Below, in pieces: positions 48,499-57,697 of a DNA stretch of 64,000 nt. The stretch is from Pseudomonas sp. FeN3W (GTDB lineage: Bacteria > Pseudomonadota > Gammaproteobacteria > Pseudomonadales > Pseudomonadaceae): positions 558,001 through 622,000 of the forward strand of contig CP136011.1 in assembly GCA_030263805.2 (NCBI GenBank), read 5' to 3'. A program made the translations under genes and the position numbers. The notes below the pieces were generated by a model that was not told the DNA's origin, searched no databases, and saw only the letters and a program-made list of their open reading frames with translations. Numbering within the stretch: the first letter of the stretch is position 1; each line of letters starts with the position of its first letter.

Positions 48499-49614
48499 TC
48501 AAAACGAAATTGGGTTACCGTTCCATTCAATATCGTGGGTACTGGCCTCAGTTAGCTTGAGTCCATGCCTGATTCGTCGCCAGGCAAGCTCAAGCATGGC
48601 CACTGAAGCAATACGGCCAGGCATCGGGTAGCCAGGCGCAGCCAGGACATTCATCACCTGACCAACCTCTGCCTTTTGGCAATCATCTTCCTTATTCAGA
48701 AGGCCTAGAGCTGAGTACAGTCGCATGATCTGTTTAAAGGCTACTTCCTTGTGAGAGGCTCTGCCAACTGTCTTTTGACTCACAAGCGCTTCACCAAGAT
48801 CCTCCAAGCATAGAAAGAAAATGCCGCTGGTTGCGCGAGGATTGCACTCAATGACATAAACGCCCTCAGCTGTTTCAATGAAGTCGAATGCGACTTGTCC
48901 TGTATAGCCGTGATCCAGGACAAACGCCTGGGTGAATGCCTCAATATCAGGTCGCTCAACAGAAGCCATGTGGAGTGCGGCAGAGTTCTTTATGCGAGAT
49001 TTAGCGTGATACACCGAGTGCGCCAGCAGTTTTCCGTTTATGGCGATGGCATAGTTGCATAAGGATTTTCCCTCAAGACGCTGCTGCTGCACCCAGTGGT
49101 CAGTCCCGTTCAATGCTGTCGCTCCGTCTTTACGTGCATCCATGATGACTTGTGCCCCAAATCGAGAAAAAACGGGCTTCATGATCGATTCAAGGTCTAA
49201 CATAATGTCGTCGGGGCGTGTTACGAGCTTTGTAATGGGCTTCAAAATACCGCCAGCTTGCGGGATGCAATCAAAAACTGAGGATTTATTATGCAGCTTG
49301 GCCAAAAGATCATGGGGTGGGCAGAATACCTGGCAGGGTAATTCGTCCATGAATCTGCTTAGGTAGAACACTTCCTCGCATGTTGGGATAATCAGTTCGA
49401 TGCTGAGTTGCTGAACAATGCAGCGGATATCATCGCGAAACTGCTTAGGATCAACAGCTGGGCCTGCGATGAGGTGAAAACGCGAATCAAATGGCGCAAA
49501 TCGGCAGAATGAGCTGTGCAGGCTGTCTGCAAAGTGGATCGTATGCTGCCCCCTAAGCGCCAGTGCCCAGTAGTAGGCTGGGTATGACCGGGCTCCAGTG
49601 ATAAGAATGCGCAT
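48499..49614 (-). CDS. ATP-grasp domain ligase-like protein
   Basis: The 371-aa product begins with a Rossmann-like preATP-grasp part (MRILITGARSYPAYYWALAL) and carries an ATP-grasp core: KPVFSRFGAQV, VQQQRLEGKSLCNYAI, and the metal-binding GQVAFDFIETAEGVYVIECN then PRATSGI. It resembles stand-alone ATP-grasp proteins related to the carbamoyl-phosphate synthase large subunit. It would form an amide or peptide-like bond with ATP; substrate unknown. Start ATG 49614 (GGGAAAGGC) is chosen over 49653. Confidence 0.82.
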   Translation of the reverse strand: MRILITGARSYPAYYWALALRGQHTIHFADSLHSSFCRFAPFDSRFHLIAGPAVDPKQFRDDIRCIVQQLSIELIIPTCEEVFYLSRFMDELPCQVFCPPHDLLAKLHNKSSVFDCIPQAGGILKPITKLVTRPDDIMLDLESIMKPVFSRFGAQVIMDARKDGATALNGTDHWVQQQRLEGKSLCNYAIAINGKLLAHSVYHAKSRIKNSAALHMASVERPDIEAFTQAFVLDHGYTGQVAFDFIETAEGVYVIECNPRATSGIFFLCLEDLGEALVSQKTVGRASHKEVAFKQIMRLYSALGLLNKEDDCQKAEVGQVMNVLAAPGYPMPGRIASVAMLELAWRRIRHGLKLTEASTHDIEWNGNPISF

Positions 49615-49685
49615 GCCTTTCCCTTGCTTGGTGTGGATGCCTGCAAGGATCATCTATCAGTACATGGCTGTCAATATTAGCCAAT

Positions 49686-50840
49686 CTAAAAGCTGGGGCC
49701 GTCGTTTTTTGTGTAATGCCTGAGGATACCCTTTTCAGAAAGGGGGCCTGAAAGATGGACTTTTCCAGGTGCGTGGTTTGACAAGTAGGGCTCTGACAAG
49801 CCAATTTTCTCAAAAAACTTGTCCTGGTGTTCTTTTGTTTTAGCATACAGAGTTGCAGGCATCTTTTCTCTGTATGATTCCAGCTGTTCAGTCAGTGTCT
49901 TCTTTATTTCCATGCGCAGATTTTTAACATCCTGCCTTTCAATGCTATTTATGCTTAGTCTGGATTGCAATTCAGTCTTCAATGCCTGGATTGCGGGGTG
50001 CTTGGCATAGTCAACCGAAGCTCTTAGTGTGTTGTAACCGTGCCCATCCACATAAAAGTGCTTTACCATTAACTCACTTGTCTTGTTAATGATGTGCTCA
50101 GGCGTAGCGCCAGACAACTCATGAGGATCTACATCCTTGAGAATCTCTTCTAGTGCATACACAGTTGTATGACTGTAATCCTTAGGGTGCGCCATTCTGA
50201 ATGGCTTGATCACATCGGTAACAATGTCTTTTCTTCCAGTTAGGCGCATGTAGTCAAGGGTGGCAGCTATATCTGCGCCAATTTCCTGAATGCTCGATAA
50301 ATAGTAGGCATCATGGCTTTTTGGGCTTGCTTTTTCTAATTCAGGGATAATAAACGCACAGTGATATGTTTCGTGGGATTGAATGTAGAGGTCAAGTTTG
50401 TTCTTCTCATAAGCTACGACTGGCTTATCGTACTCGTAGAAGTCATTAGAATTAGCCTTCTGCGTGCTTGAAATGATGCAAGTGTCGCTCTTGGAGTACA
50501 GCCATCCATTTTTTGATATTTCAGAAAATCCTGCTGGGCCATTATTTGCGAGGGTGGCTGGGTATTTATGGGCAAGCCTTACATACTCCAGAGCCGATCT
50601 TACGGGATTATTGTATTCTCCAAAAATGGCAACGTGACTTTTGATGGCCTTGGTGCCTTTTATGTCAGTATGAATCAAAGGTCTTTCCGAAAATTCGACT
50701 GAAGATATGGATTCGGCGTTGCCAAGGTGGCTTTTCAAAAGTTCACCGGCTTTGTAGGTCAGAGCGCCCGTAGATATTGTCGCGATAAGCACTGTATATT
50801 TGTGACGTGCGAGAAACTCGGAGACTTTACTAATTAGCAT
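49686..50840 (-). CDS. Membrane-anchored putative zinc metalloprotease, paralogue 1
   Basis: The 384-aa product has an N-terminal membrane helix (about residues 15-33) and a soluble domain with YIQSHETYHCAFI (His156-Glu157-x-x-His160) and, 26 residues on, EIGADIA (Glu186, Asp190), which together look like a gluzincin-type zinc site. Its neighbour at 50902 is a clear paralogue. Family not recognised. Topology suggests the domain faces the periplasm. Confidence 0.65.
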   Translation of the reverse strand: MLISKVSEFLARHKYTVLIATISTGALTYKAGELLKSHLGNAESISSVEFSERPLIHTDIKGTKAIKSHVAIFGEYNNPVRSALEYVRLAHKYPATLANNGPAGFSEISKNGWLYSKSDTCIISSTQKANSNDFYEYDKPVVAYEKNKLDLYIQSHETYHCAFIIPELEKASPKSHDAYYLSSIQEIGADIAATLDYMRLTGRKDIVTDVIKPFRMAHPKDYSHTTVYALEEILKDVDPHELSGATPEHIINKTSELMVKHFYVDGHGYNTLRASVDYAKHPAIQALKTELQSRLSINSIERQDVKNLRMEIKKTLTEQLESYREKMPATLYAKTKEHQDKFFEKIGLSEPYLSNHAPGKVHLSGPLSEKGILRHYTKNDGPSF

Positions 50841-50901
50841 GTGCGCATTGTCTTTTTATTATTTTTGATTTGCATTCAAAATACATCTTCAGGCATCAAG
50901 G

Positions 50902-52062
50902 TTAACGGGTGAAATGCGCAAGCATTCCTTTATCTGCCAGTGGTTGAGATGGTTCAGCTGTGCGAGGATTATAATACTCAACCTCAAGCTCATGAAGGTC
51001 AAATTTTTCAAAGATGCTATTCTGCGACCCAAGGACTTTCATGTAAACATTTTCAGGAAGTCTGTGCTCATAGGCTTCGAACTGGTCTAGCAAGGTTTTC
51101 TTTATTTCCTCGCGGTAAGCCACAACCTCCGGGTTATCCATCTTGCCTTTTATTAGATTAACTCTAGCATAAAGCTCACCAACAAGAGCAGAAATAGCTG
51201 GATGATCATCATTGTTGTAAGGTTGCCCAAGGGTTTCGTACCCGTATTCTGGTATGTAAAAATGCTTCATCATCAACCCGGTAGCGAGCGTTGGTATCTC
51301 ATCTGCGCTTGCCGCCATGAGGCTTTGTGGATTGACATCCTTCAGTATTACATCAAGTGCTGCCACCGTCGTATGCCCGATGTCAGCTGGATGCGCCATT
51401 CTGAATGGTTTTACTAGGTTTCGGTATATCTGATCGTCGCCGGTAAGGCGCATGTAGTCCAGAATACCTGCCAAATCTGAGGACACTTCCTTTAAACTGG
51501 ATAAGTATTCATGTTTAATCGTGCCAGCCTTAGGGTAATGGCCTTTGGTCGTTATCCTGAAAAAGCAGTGTTGCGCCTCATGAGATTGAACAAAAAGATC
51601 GAACAGGTTTTTGTCATAGATAATTCTCGCTGTTTTATCATTATAGAACTCATCGCCTTTCGCCGACTGTTTTGTAGATACAACGCAAATCTCGCTATCG
51701 GAGTAGAGTGTTCCTTTTTCAGCAAGTGCAGAAAACCCCCTGATGGAAGAGTCGCCTATTAGCCTTAGGTCTTCAAAAGCAAATGAGGCATATTCGCTAA
51801 TTGACGTAATCGGGTTTTGATATTCGCCGTGCCTGGCAATCCTAAAATCAGTTTTTGCGATCCCTGGAAAATCCACATACACATGGGGTCTTTTGTCAAA
51901 ATCGACTTTCTTTACTTCATCCGAGTTGGCTAAGTGGCTGTAGCCGCCCATCAGCGCATAACTAATTCCTGCTATCGATGCAGCCGCTCCGGCAAGAGCA
52001 ATGCAGTCAATCGCAATTGTTTTGGATTTTGCTAGAAAGCTTTTGGGATTGCGGATGAGCAT
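50902..52062 (-). CDS. Membrane-anchored putative zinc metalloprotease, paralogue 2
   Basis: The 386-aa product shares with its neighbour the N-terminal membrane helix (about residues 16-36), FVQSHEAQHCFF (His161-Glu162-x-x-His165), EVSSDLAGILDYMRLTG (Glu192, Asp196), PFRMAHP and HFYxxxxGYxTL. The two genes are a tandem duplicate, 61 bp apart. Function unknown. Confidence 0.65.
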   Translation of the reverse strand: MLIRNPKSFLAKSKTIAIDCIALAGAAASIAGISYALMGGYSHLANSDEVKKVDFDKRPHVYVDFPGIAKTDFRIARHGEYQNPITSISEYASFAFEDLRLIGDSSIRGFSALAEKGTLYSDSEICVVSTKQSAKGDEFYNDKTARIIYDKNLFDLFVQSHEAQHCFFRITTKGHYPKAGTIKHEYLSSLKEVSSDLAGILDYMRLTGDDQIYRNLVKPFRMAHPADIGHTTVAALDVILKDVNPQSLMAASADEIPTLATGLMMKHFYIPEYGYETLGQPYNNDDHPAISALVGELYARVNLIKGKMDNPEVVAYREEIKKTLLDQFEAYEHRLPENVYMKVLGSQNSIFEKFDLHELEVEYYNPRTAEPSQPLADKGMLAHFTR

Positions 52063-52126
52063 GACGAATTCTCCGGCGTCTATAATTAAGTTTAAGGCGG
52101 GCCGGACATCGGTGTAAACAGACTAT

Positions 52127-52690
52127 TTAAATTGAACAGGCGCCACTGCCTGGAAACTTTTTCTGTAATATGTATTCGATATGCAGATACATAAAGACTG
52201 AGGATCCCGTGTATTTATCCTCAAGCCTATTAAGGCATGCAAGAAGCGCTTGCTGAGTTTTAGTATCAAATCCTGGATTACTTGAAATAGCCAAAGTGAT
52301 CTCTGACATTTCCCCAATTTCATCAAAGTCCTGGCTTATTCTTTGACCAAGAGATTTGTTGTCAAAAAGGATGCTGAAGCGGGACAAAAGAATATACGAG
52401 TCCAGGTCGGAAGCTCCTTTCAGAAAATCCAGAATGACCCTGTCACGAAGAGAATGCTCACCTTCCTGAGCATAATGAAGCGCTAAAGCCGATGCCGCGC
52501 CAACCTGTTTTTGCTCTGTCATGTGAATGAGGTTCTCCAAAGGAGCGCTTTCGCTGCCTGCGGCTTCTGCGAGCAGAAGAGATTCTGACGCTTGGGCGTC
52601 AATTGAACTCACAGCACTGACACCATAGATACTGAGCAGGGCGATGCTACTTAACGCCATGGCGATAATGATATGGCTAAACTTTTTCAA
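52127..52690 (-). CDS. Hypothetical exported helical protein, 187 aa
   Basis: TTG 52690 gives MKKFSHIIIAMALSSIALLSIYGVSA, a good signal peptide; the longer frame from 52747 would overlap a TATAAT at 52726-52731. The mature part is helical with paired cysteines at the end. It lies 64 bp downstream of the metalloprotease pair on the wrong side for a common transcript direction change: all are on the minus strand and it precedes them. Function unknown. Confidence 0.5.
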   Translation of the reverse strand: MKKFSHIIIAMALSSIALLSIYGVSAVSSIDAQASESLLLAEAAGSESAPLENLIHMTEQKQVGAASALALHYAQEGEHSLRDRVILDFLKGASDLDSYILLSRFSILFDNKSLGQRISQDFDEIGEMSEITLAISSNPGFDTKTQQALLACLNRLEDKYTGSSVFMYLHIEYILQKKFPGSGACSI

Positions 52691-52795
52691 AATGGATTGC
52701 TCACGAAGATGCAGGATTATAATAAATAACGCGAAGATTGATGGCAATAATTACATATCAAATGCGCGGGCCGTGGCGGTGCCTTGAGGAATTTG

Positions 52796-53017
52796 CTAAC
52801 TATTTTGTGCCAGCTCTCGATCATGGATGCCGCACTGTCGCCAGGCCTCAAGCGTGGCCACAATCCATATAATCAGCCCTGCCACAAGGTAAGCAAGCAG
52901 GGTGTCATCACCCCTGGCCTGCGCCAGAAGCGCAAAGGCGCTCTCAAGTTCGGTTAGGGCAAGCGTGATCAGCATTACTCCAAACACGGATATTTGCACA
53001 AGAAGCCAAACGTACAT
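52796..53017 (-). CDS. Hypothetical membrane protein, 73 aa
   Basis: Two membrane helices (residues about 3-22 and 38-58). Located 39 bp after the PilV-like gene, so perhaps cotranscribed with it. Unknown. Confidence 0.55.
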   Translation of the reverse strand: MYVWLLVQISVFGVMLITLALTELESAFALLAQARGDDTLLAYLVAGLIIWIVATLEAWRQCGIHDRELAQNS

Positions 53018-53056
53018 TACTGATCCCCGTAAATCTCATTACTTAGGATGATGATC

Positions 53057-54457
53057 TTATTTTTGGCATATGCCAACCCATATTCGATGTCGGTTGTGTG
53101 TAACAGACCAGTCTCCAGTATCAACCTTGCTGGTTAGGTTGTAACCGCTTGGGCAGGGTGGGGTGCATGAGCGCCCCTTGTTAAATCCACAGTCCGTGCA
53201 CAAGCAGCTTGAAAGCACGGAAGCACCTGCCGCGCTGGTAGACCACTTGCCTTTGTTGCATGAGAGGATTTCGCCGCTGGCATTTCGCGCCATCGCACCA
53301 GTTTCTGAGCATGACGCGTTTTGGGTGACGATCTTATTGAGTGTTACCGTGTCGTCAAAGTAGGCCTTTCCGTTGACCTGGAGCGTGGATTTGATGTTTA
53401 GGCTGGACATGAATGAGAGCCCTGAGGGCTCAATGTAGAAGCTGTTATTTTTGGCATCGTAGAAGCGATTAGCGTACATGTCCTTCTTGGCCACTACATT
53501 TTTATCAGCTGTAATTGACTCTCCAGCGCTGATAGATTTGTCGCTTTTAATAGAGCCTTTCGCTGTGATGGTGCTACCGGATGATATGGAGCCAAGCGCT
53601 GAGATGGAACTGTCTGTTGAAATCGAGCCCTTTGCTTTTATCGTAGAAAGAGCAGTTAGACCCTTTCTAACAATGAGTTGGCCATAGATCTCCTGATCAG
53701 CATCAATGACCACGTCAGCACCCTGGCTGGAGCCTCCAGGGCTGCCAATGAAAAGGGTCTTGCCGATTACGTTCTGGATCCTCGAAAGGTTGTTGACTTG
53801 CCTAAGGCCGTCTGGCTTGGATGGGTCGAAAGCAATGTTGCTATGCATTTGGTTGCTGCCGTCCGTCCTCAACCACGGATCGTCAAAACCGTTGTTACGA
53901 ACCCTCATCGTAATGATGGCAGTCTTGGGGTCTGACTTGTAAGTGCTGTCAGTGGTTAGCCCAAGAGCCCCTTGTGTCGATACCTGGCTGGAGGCGGCTA
54001 CCACAGCTGCAATACCGGCGAGATCTGATCGAACCAAATCACCTGTCAAGGTTAGGGGTGAGGTTGTGGTGATAACCTCTGTGACTTGATTGGGCGGCGA
54101 TCCACTCGTTTTGATCGTGCTCGTGAGAGATATTTTTCCGTATGGAATGGGCGAGGTTTCGGTGGCATCTGGAAAGTCGCAGGGAAGGTAGCTGATGCTA
54201 TTTGGCCCGCCACAGGATGTGTCTTTCAGCCATAGACTGCCCTTTCGTTCAGCGCTCGGCTCGCCGACATGACTTGCCAGCCAGGCCCGTGCTGCATTGT
54301 TGTAGGTGGTCAGTTGAGTGCCAAGCTTTTTGGCCTGTGACTGTTCAAGCTCGATATTCTGTTTCTCGAAATCGAGTATTGTCATAAAAGAAATGAGCCC
54401 TATGACCAAGATAAGCTCAATGAGGGTAACGCCCCTCTGTCGATAAAATGTGAACAT
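53057..54457 (-). CDS. pilV: PilV-like type IV minor pilin (shufflon-type) with beta-solenoid
   Basis: The 466-aa product has a class III signal and prepilin cleavage site RQRG/VTLIELILVIGLISF with Glu at +5. The pilin domain is followed by a repetitive region (residues about 260-325: IKAKGSISTDSSISALGSIS and similar) likely to form a beta-solenoid, then CSETGAMARNASGEILSCNK and a Cys-rich end. The GxxLSCxxGxW-like motif is typical of conjugative PilV adhesins. PilV at the thin-pilus tip selects the recipient in liquid mating. No rci recombinase or sfx repeats are in the window, so the C-terminus seems fixed. Confidence 0.82.
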   Translation of the reverse strand: MFTFYRQRGVTLIELILVIGLISFMTILDFEKQNIELEQSQAKKLGTQLTTYNNAARAWLASHVGEPSAERKGSLWLKDTSCGGPNSISYLPCDFPDATETSPIPYGKISLTSTIKTSGSPPNQVTEVITTTSPLTLTGDLVRSDLAGIAAVVAASSQVSTQGALGLTTDSTYKSDPKTAIITMRVRNNGFDDPWLRTDGSNQMHSNIAFDPSKPDGLRQVNNLSRIQNVIGKTLFIGSPGGSSQGADVVIDADQEIYGQLIVRKGLTALSTIKAKGSISTDSSISALGSISSGSTITAKGSIKSDKSISAGESITADKNVVAKKDMYANRFYDAKNNSFYIEPSGLSFMSSLNIKSTLQVNGKAYFDDTVTLNKIVTQNASCSETGAMARNASGEILSCNKGKWSTSAAGASVLSSCLCTDCGFNKGRSCTPPCPSGYNLTSKVDTGDWSVTHNRHRIWVGICQK

Positions 54458-54595
54458 GGCCCCTCCAATCCAATATTCACAATATGGGTGAATTGATCCT
54501 CGTCAATTGATCGCCATCAATTACGCAAAATTATGTTGGGAGGGAAATAGCCTTTATGGCAGCCGTTGCTCAGCGTCTTGCATCCGATATGACAC

Positions 54596-54844
54596 CTAAA
54601 GGAACCGGTTGTCGTCACCAGCATCCATTCTAAAATCATCCTCGATACGCATATCGTCGATGCTTGAAACCATAGGGGTATAGCCCTCGTCTTCCATTTC
54701 TTCCGTGATAGACGAGTGGGTGCTTTTTCTGGACAGGCGTTTACCGCTGAGGCGATTGTATAGCCACTTCAATCCATCGAACAGGAGTGAAAAAGCAGGC
54801 CAGGATAGAACAAGAACAATAAACAAGATAACGTATACAAACAT
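54596..54844 (-). CDS. Hypothetical membrane protein, 82 aa
   Basis: Start ATG 54844 after TAGGAAC. One membrane helix (MFVYVILFIVLVLSWPAF) then basic and acidic tail. Follows the 54861 gene by 16 bp. Confidence 0.55.
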   Translation of the reverse strand: MFVYVILFIVLVLSWPAFSLLFDGLKWLYNRLSGKRLSRKSTHSSITEEMEDEGYTPMVSSIDDMRIEDDFRMDAGDDNRFL

Positions 54845-54860
54845 ATCTATGTTCCTATAT

Positions 54861-55253
54861 TCAGCTTTGGCGACTATCACTGTTAGCAATCGCCAGAAGA
54901 CGCTCGTGGCAATCGCGGAATGCGTACTTGAACTCGTTTATTTTTTCAGGCGTATGCTTGAGTAGCGAATACAAGACTTCATCGTTCTCGGACAAATGCT
55001 TGAATATGGAAATAATTTTGTCGTCGACTAGGAATCTATTACCTGTCTTAAGCGCATCAATCCCAATTTTAAGATATATGGTCAAATCAACCGCTCGATT
55101 GTATTCGAACTGATTTTGTTCTCGGATGCTAAGCGCATATCTCTCAAGCATCCAATTGGTTGCTCGTACGCGCTTAAGGTTTGTGTCGCCTACATTTCTC
55201 ACGACGAAAAACCATCCAGCGATCAGCAAGCCCAGCCCAACCAGCCATTCCAT
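54861..55253 (-). CDS. Hypothetical membrane-anchored protein, 130 aa
   Basis: N-terminal membrane helix (MEWLVGLGLLIAGWFFVV) and a helical cytoplasmic domain. AGGAGGGTG gives an excellent ribosome site. Unknown function. Confidence 0.6.
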   Translation of the reverse strand: MEWLVGLGLLIAGWFFVVRNVGDTNLKRVRATNWMLERYALSIREQNQFEYNRAVDLTIYLKIGIDALKTGNRFLVDDKIISIFKHLSENDEVLYSLLKHTPEKINEFKYAFRDCHERLLAIANSDSRQS

Positions 55254-55313
55254 GACACCCTCCTAGCATTCCGATCAACTGATGGGGCACCTTAGCATGA
55301 GCGGGCTGATTTG

Positions 55314-55757
55314 CTAATCATCCCGGCAGGGCTTCAGGCGTTCGTCATCAGGATCTACACCGTTGGCGATTGCCATTTCACGATAGTTCTCATAGAGCTC
55401 GATACCGTCATCGCTGACCTCGTGAAGATCAATCTTGCCTTCCATAAGCCCGAGGCGAACAGAGAGGTTGTGGGCGGCGCCACGAAGCAGGAAGCCGGCA
55501 CACGTGGCTGGCTTATCGGTGCCACTCTGATGGCAGGCGAACGTCTCCTGGGCCATGTCGTAGGCGGTTCTGGCTGAATGCTGATAGGCCTCCACCGGGA
55601 ACTCTCCGATCTTGGCATCCTTGCGCCAGGGGCAGTCAGAGCATGGCTTTCTACGATAAACGCGATTGTCTTCGCGTTCTGACTTAATGGTGACCACTTG
55701 ATGGTCTGGGCCTGCTGGTGCAATGCCAATGACCTGGGATCGATTTCGGTTTTTCAT
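55314..55757 (-). CDS. DUF6283-like cysteine protein, 147 aa
   Basis: Start ATG 55757 chosen (GCGGACAG upstream). The RKPCSDCPWRKDAKIGEFPV motif near residue 35 with later FACHQSGTDKPATCAGFLL is the pattern of DUF6283 proteins, which are common on phages and actinobacterial or proteobacterial plasmids. A metal site is likely; function is unknown. Confidence 0.65.
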   Translation of the reverse strand: MKNRNRSQVIGIAPAGPDHQVVTIKSEREDNRVYRRKPCSDCPWRKDAKIGEFPVEAYQHSARTAYDMAQETFACHQSGTDKPATCAGFLLRGAAHNLSVRLGLMEGKIDLHEVSDDGIELYENYREMAIANGVDPDDERLKPCRDD

Positions 55758-55777
55758 TTCGCTGTCCGCTTGTTTTC

Positions 55778-56110
55778 TTAGCGCTGGTGTTCGCATCCAT
55801 AGCGAATGCTGGTGCCGCATTCTGTGCAAAATGGAGTTCGTTTGTCAGCCATCTCTTCGTAAACAATGAGGACGTCAGCTTCATGCGCAACGCGTGTGAA
55901 ATAGCGAAACCGGCCATTTTCCCAGTGCCAATCGTGCCCGAAATCCTCAAGGAAAACGGTTGAATGATGAATGACTGCATGCCCCGTTTCATTGAAAGCT
56001 TTCTCATCGACAAGCGTGGCGACGCGCAAAGGCTTGTGCTCAAGCGCAATGGAGATTTTGCCGTCAGCCTTGATGCCGCGAAGGATTTCAAATTTGGTAG
56101 CAATGAGCAT
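55778..56110 (-). CDS. Hypothetical protein with C-terminal cysteines, 110 aa
   Basis: Strand-rich soluble protein ending FCTECGTSIRYGCEHQ, a possible zinc site. Ribosome site AGGGAGTG. Twenty bases separate it from the 55314 gene, so one unit. Confidence 0.6.
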   Translation of the reverse strand: MLIATKFEILRGIKADGKISIALEHKPLRVATLVDEKAFNETGHAVIHHSTVFLEDFGHDWHWENGRFRYFTRVAHEADVLIVYEEMADKRTPFCTECGTSIRYGCEHQR

Positions 56111-56129
56111 GAGTCACTCCCTAGGTTGT

Positions 56130-56164
56130 GTATACACAGTATACCTGTGCGCAGCATTAGTCAA
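56130..56164 (-). promoter_or_regulatory. Promoter and GTATAC repeats for the 56110-55314 unit
   Basis: Minus strand TTGACT (56159-56164), 15 bp, TATACT (56138-56143). GTATACACAGTATAC (56130-56144) is a dyad over the -10, a possible operator. Confidence 0.5.
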
Positions 56165-56165
56165 C

Positions 56166-57506
56166 CTAGATGTCAAAATCAGCAGAAACCTTGATTCTTT
56201 TGTAGTTTGCCGACCCTGTGATGATCTCCTTCAGGGATGGGTATCGATTAAGGTATTCATTAGCGTAGCGATCCATGGCAAAGACTTGCGAACAGGAATC
56301 GAGTGCGTATTCAAGGCGTGATCGGTGATCTGGGTGGAGCTCACCCTGTTTTAAAAGGGCGATTTGCTCAGCCAGCATTCTCGTCAAACCTGGGGTATAC
56401 GAGCCTGGATATTCAATGAAAGCCGTAACGCAGCGGTCTATCACAGAGAGGGCTTGCGCCTGATTAACCTCAGAAACTTCAATGTGATAAACAACGCACG
56501 ACATTAGGTCGTGTTTTGATTCACGGTTTGCCCATGCTTTATTTGGCGCGTACAGATTTTTAACTACTGTCTTTGCGGCTGTCTGCCCAAGACCAACATC
56601 GTACATAAGGCTAAGGAGTCGATAGCTGCATTCTTCATGACTGCAATTGGTGTTTACTGCGTTGGATTGTTCTTCGTCAATCTCATAATCAACGGCAATG
56701 AGGTCATGAGCCAGGTCTGTCATTGAGTTGCGGTGGAGTTCGCTCAAGAACCAGACCGAAAAATGCTCATGACTTGGTCGTTTATGGCCATACTTTTTGG
56801 GAATGGGGTTTCCTTCTGGGTCTAGGTCGCAGCTATGATAGGCAACATTGAGCACCAGATCCTGATTTTGCTTGATCAGCGCCGCGAGCTTAGGTGAAAG
56901 CGCCGTTAATGTGCAGCCTTTTTTTGCAGGCAAAACTTTGAGAAAGCTTTTCATGAAGCCAATTTTGCTTAACTGTACGTAGCCAAGAGGAATCTCTGCA
57001 AAGAATTCAAGTGCGGCACCAGCCAGCCTCATAGCTTTATCAGGAGCTCTATCTGAAAGGTGGATAGTGTGATGATCCTTTGACCCATTGGCGATAAATT
57101 GATGGAGCCTGGCCTCGTAAAGGGCGACTTCCTCATCCAGCTTCAGCCTGGCCTCATCATTATGGCTGCCTGTTATTAAATAACGAAGCTCATAGCAACC
57201 AAGTTGGTCAGCCATGCGAGTGATGTCATTTGCTGCTATTTTTTTGTCGTCAAACAGCTTTTTGACGAACTCACGGTAATTAGTGAGTGTTTGACGCACT
57301 TCCTTGGTAGAAATATCAATGAAGCTTCTTTCTGACGACTGAATGCAGCGAATCCAGTAATCATCAAGCGTGTCCAACGCTTCAATTAATAATGCAGCAT
57401 CAGCGTTAATACATGCGGATGCGAACTTTTGAGTGATATTATTGAGCTCGACTCGCAGCGCAAGCAGGTTGCTGATGTTATTATCAATATTGTTTCTACT
57501 TGTCAT
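56166..57506 (-). CDS. Large helical protein with C-terminal tag, 446 aa
   Basis: A soluble, mostly helical protein with a low-GC body and no recognised domain. It ends ANYKRIKVSADFDI, a model example of the shared C-terminal pattern. Start at 57506 overlaps the start region of the divergent lipoprotein gene. Probable member of the diverged family that follows on the same strand. Confidence 0.7.
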   Translation of the reverse strand: MTSRNNIDNNISNLLALRVELNNITQKFASACINADAALLIEALDTLDDYWIRCIQSSERSFIDISTKEVRQTLTNYREFVKKLFDDKKIAANDITRMADQLGCYELRYLITGSHNDEARLKLDEEVALYEARLHQFIANGSKDHHTIHLSDRAPDKAMRLAGAALEFFAEIPLGYVQLSKIGFMKSFLKVLPAKKGCTLTALSPKLAALIKQNQDLVLNVAYHSCDLDPEGNPIPKKYGHKRPSHEHFSVWFLSELHRNSMTDLAHDLIAVDYEIDEEQSNAVNTNCSHEECSYRLLSLMYDVGLGQTAAKTVVKNLYAPNKAWANRESKHDLMSCVVYHIEVSEVNQAQALSVIDRCVTAFIEYPGSYTPGLTRMLAEQIALLKQGELHPDHRSRLEYALDSCSQVFAMDRYANEYLNRYPSLKEIITGSANYKRIKVSADFDI

Positions 57507-57517
57507 GGAGTCACCCG

Positions 57518-57697
57518 GTGAAGATATTTTTAGTTATCGGTATGGTCTTTTGTGTCTCAGGCTGTACCAATTATTACGGCGTTAATTATGGCCACGAAGC
57601 TGTAGATGCCTTTGCTGACGGCTTTTTTTACAGCCGCGATCAGGTTAGAAATGTATTCGAGGCCGTTGGTCGGGATATAGGCAAAGTGACTCGCTGA
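57518..57697 (+). CDS. Small lipoprotein, 59 aa
   Basis: GTG 57518 with GGAG 7 bases upstream gives MKIFLVIGMVFCVSGCTNYY: a lipobox VSGC at Cys16. The only plus-strand gene between 48.5 and 64 kb; divergent from the 56166 gene and convergent with 57698 (stops one base apart). Function unknown. Confidence 0.6.
   Translation: MKIFLVIGMVFCVSGCTNYYGVNYGHEAVDAFADGFFYSRDQVRNVFEAVGRDIGKVTR

Noticed and set aside
53057..54457. Shufflon recombination sites in the PilV-like gene
   Set aside because: No repeated 19-bp sfx-like sequences and no recombinase gene in the window.
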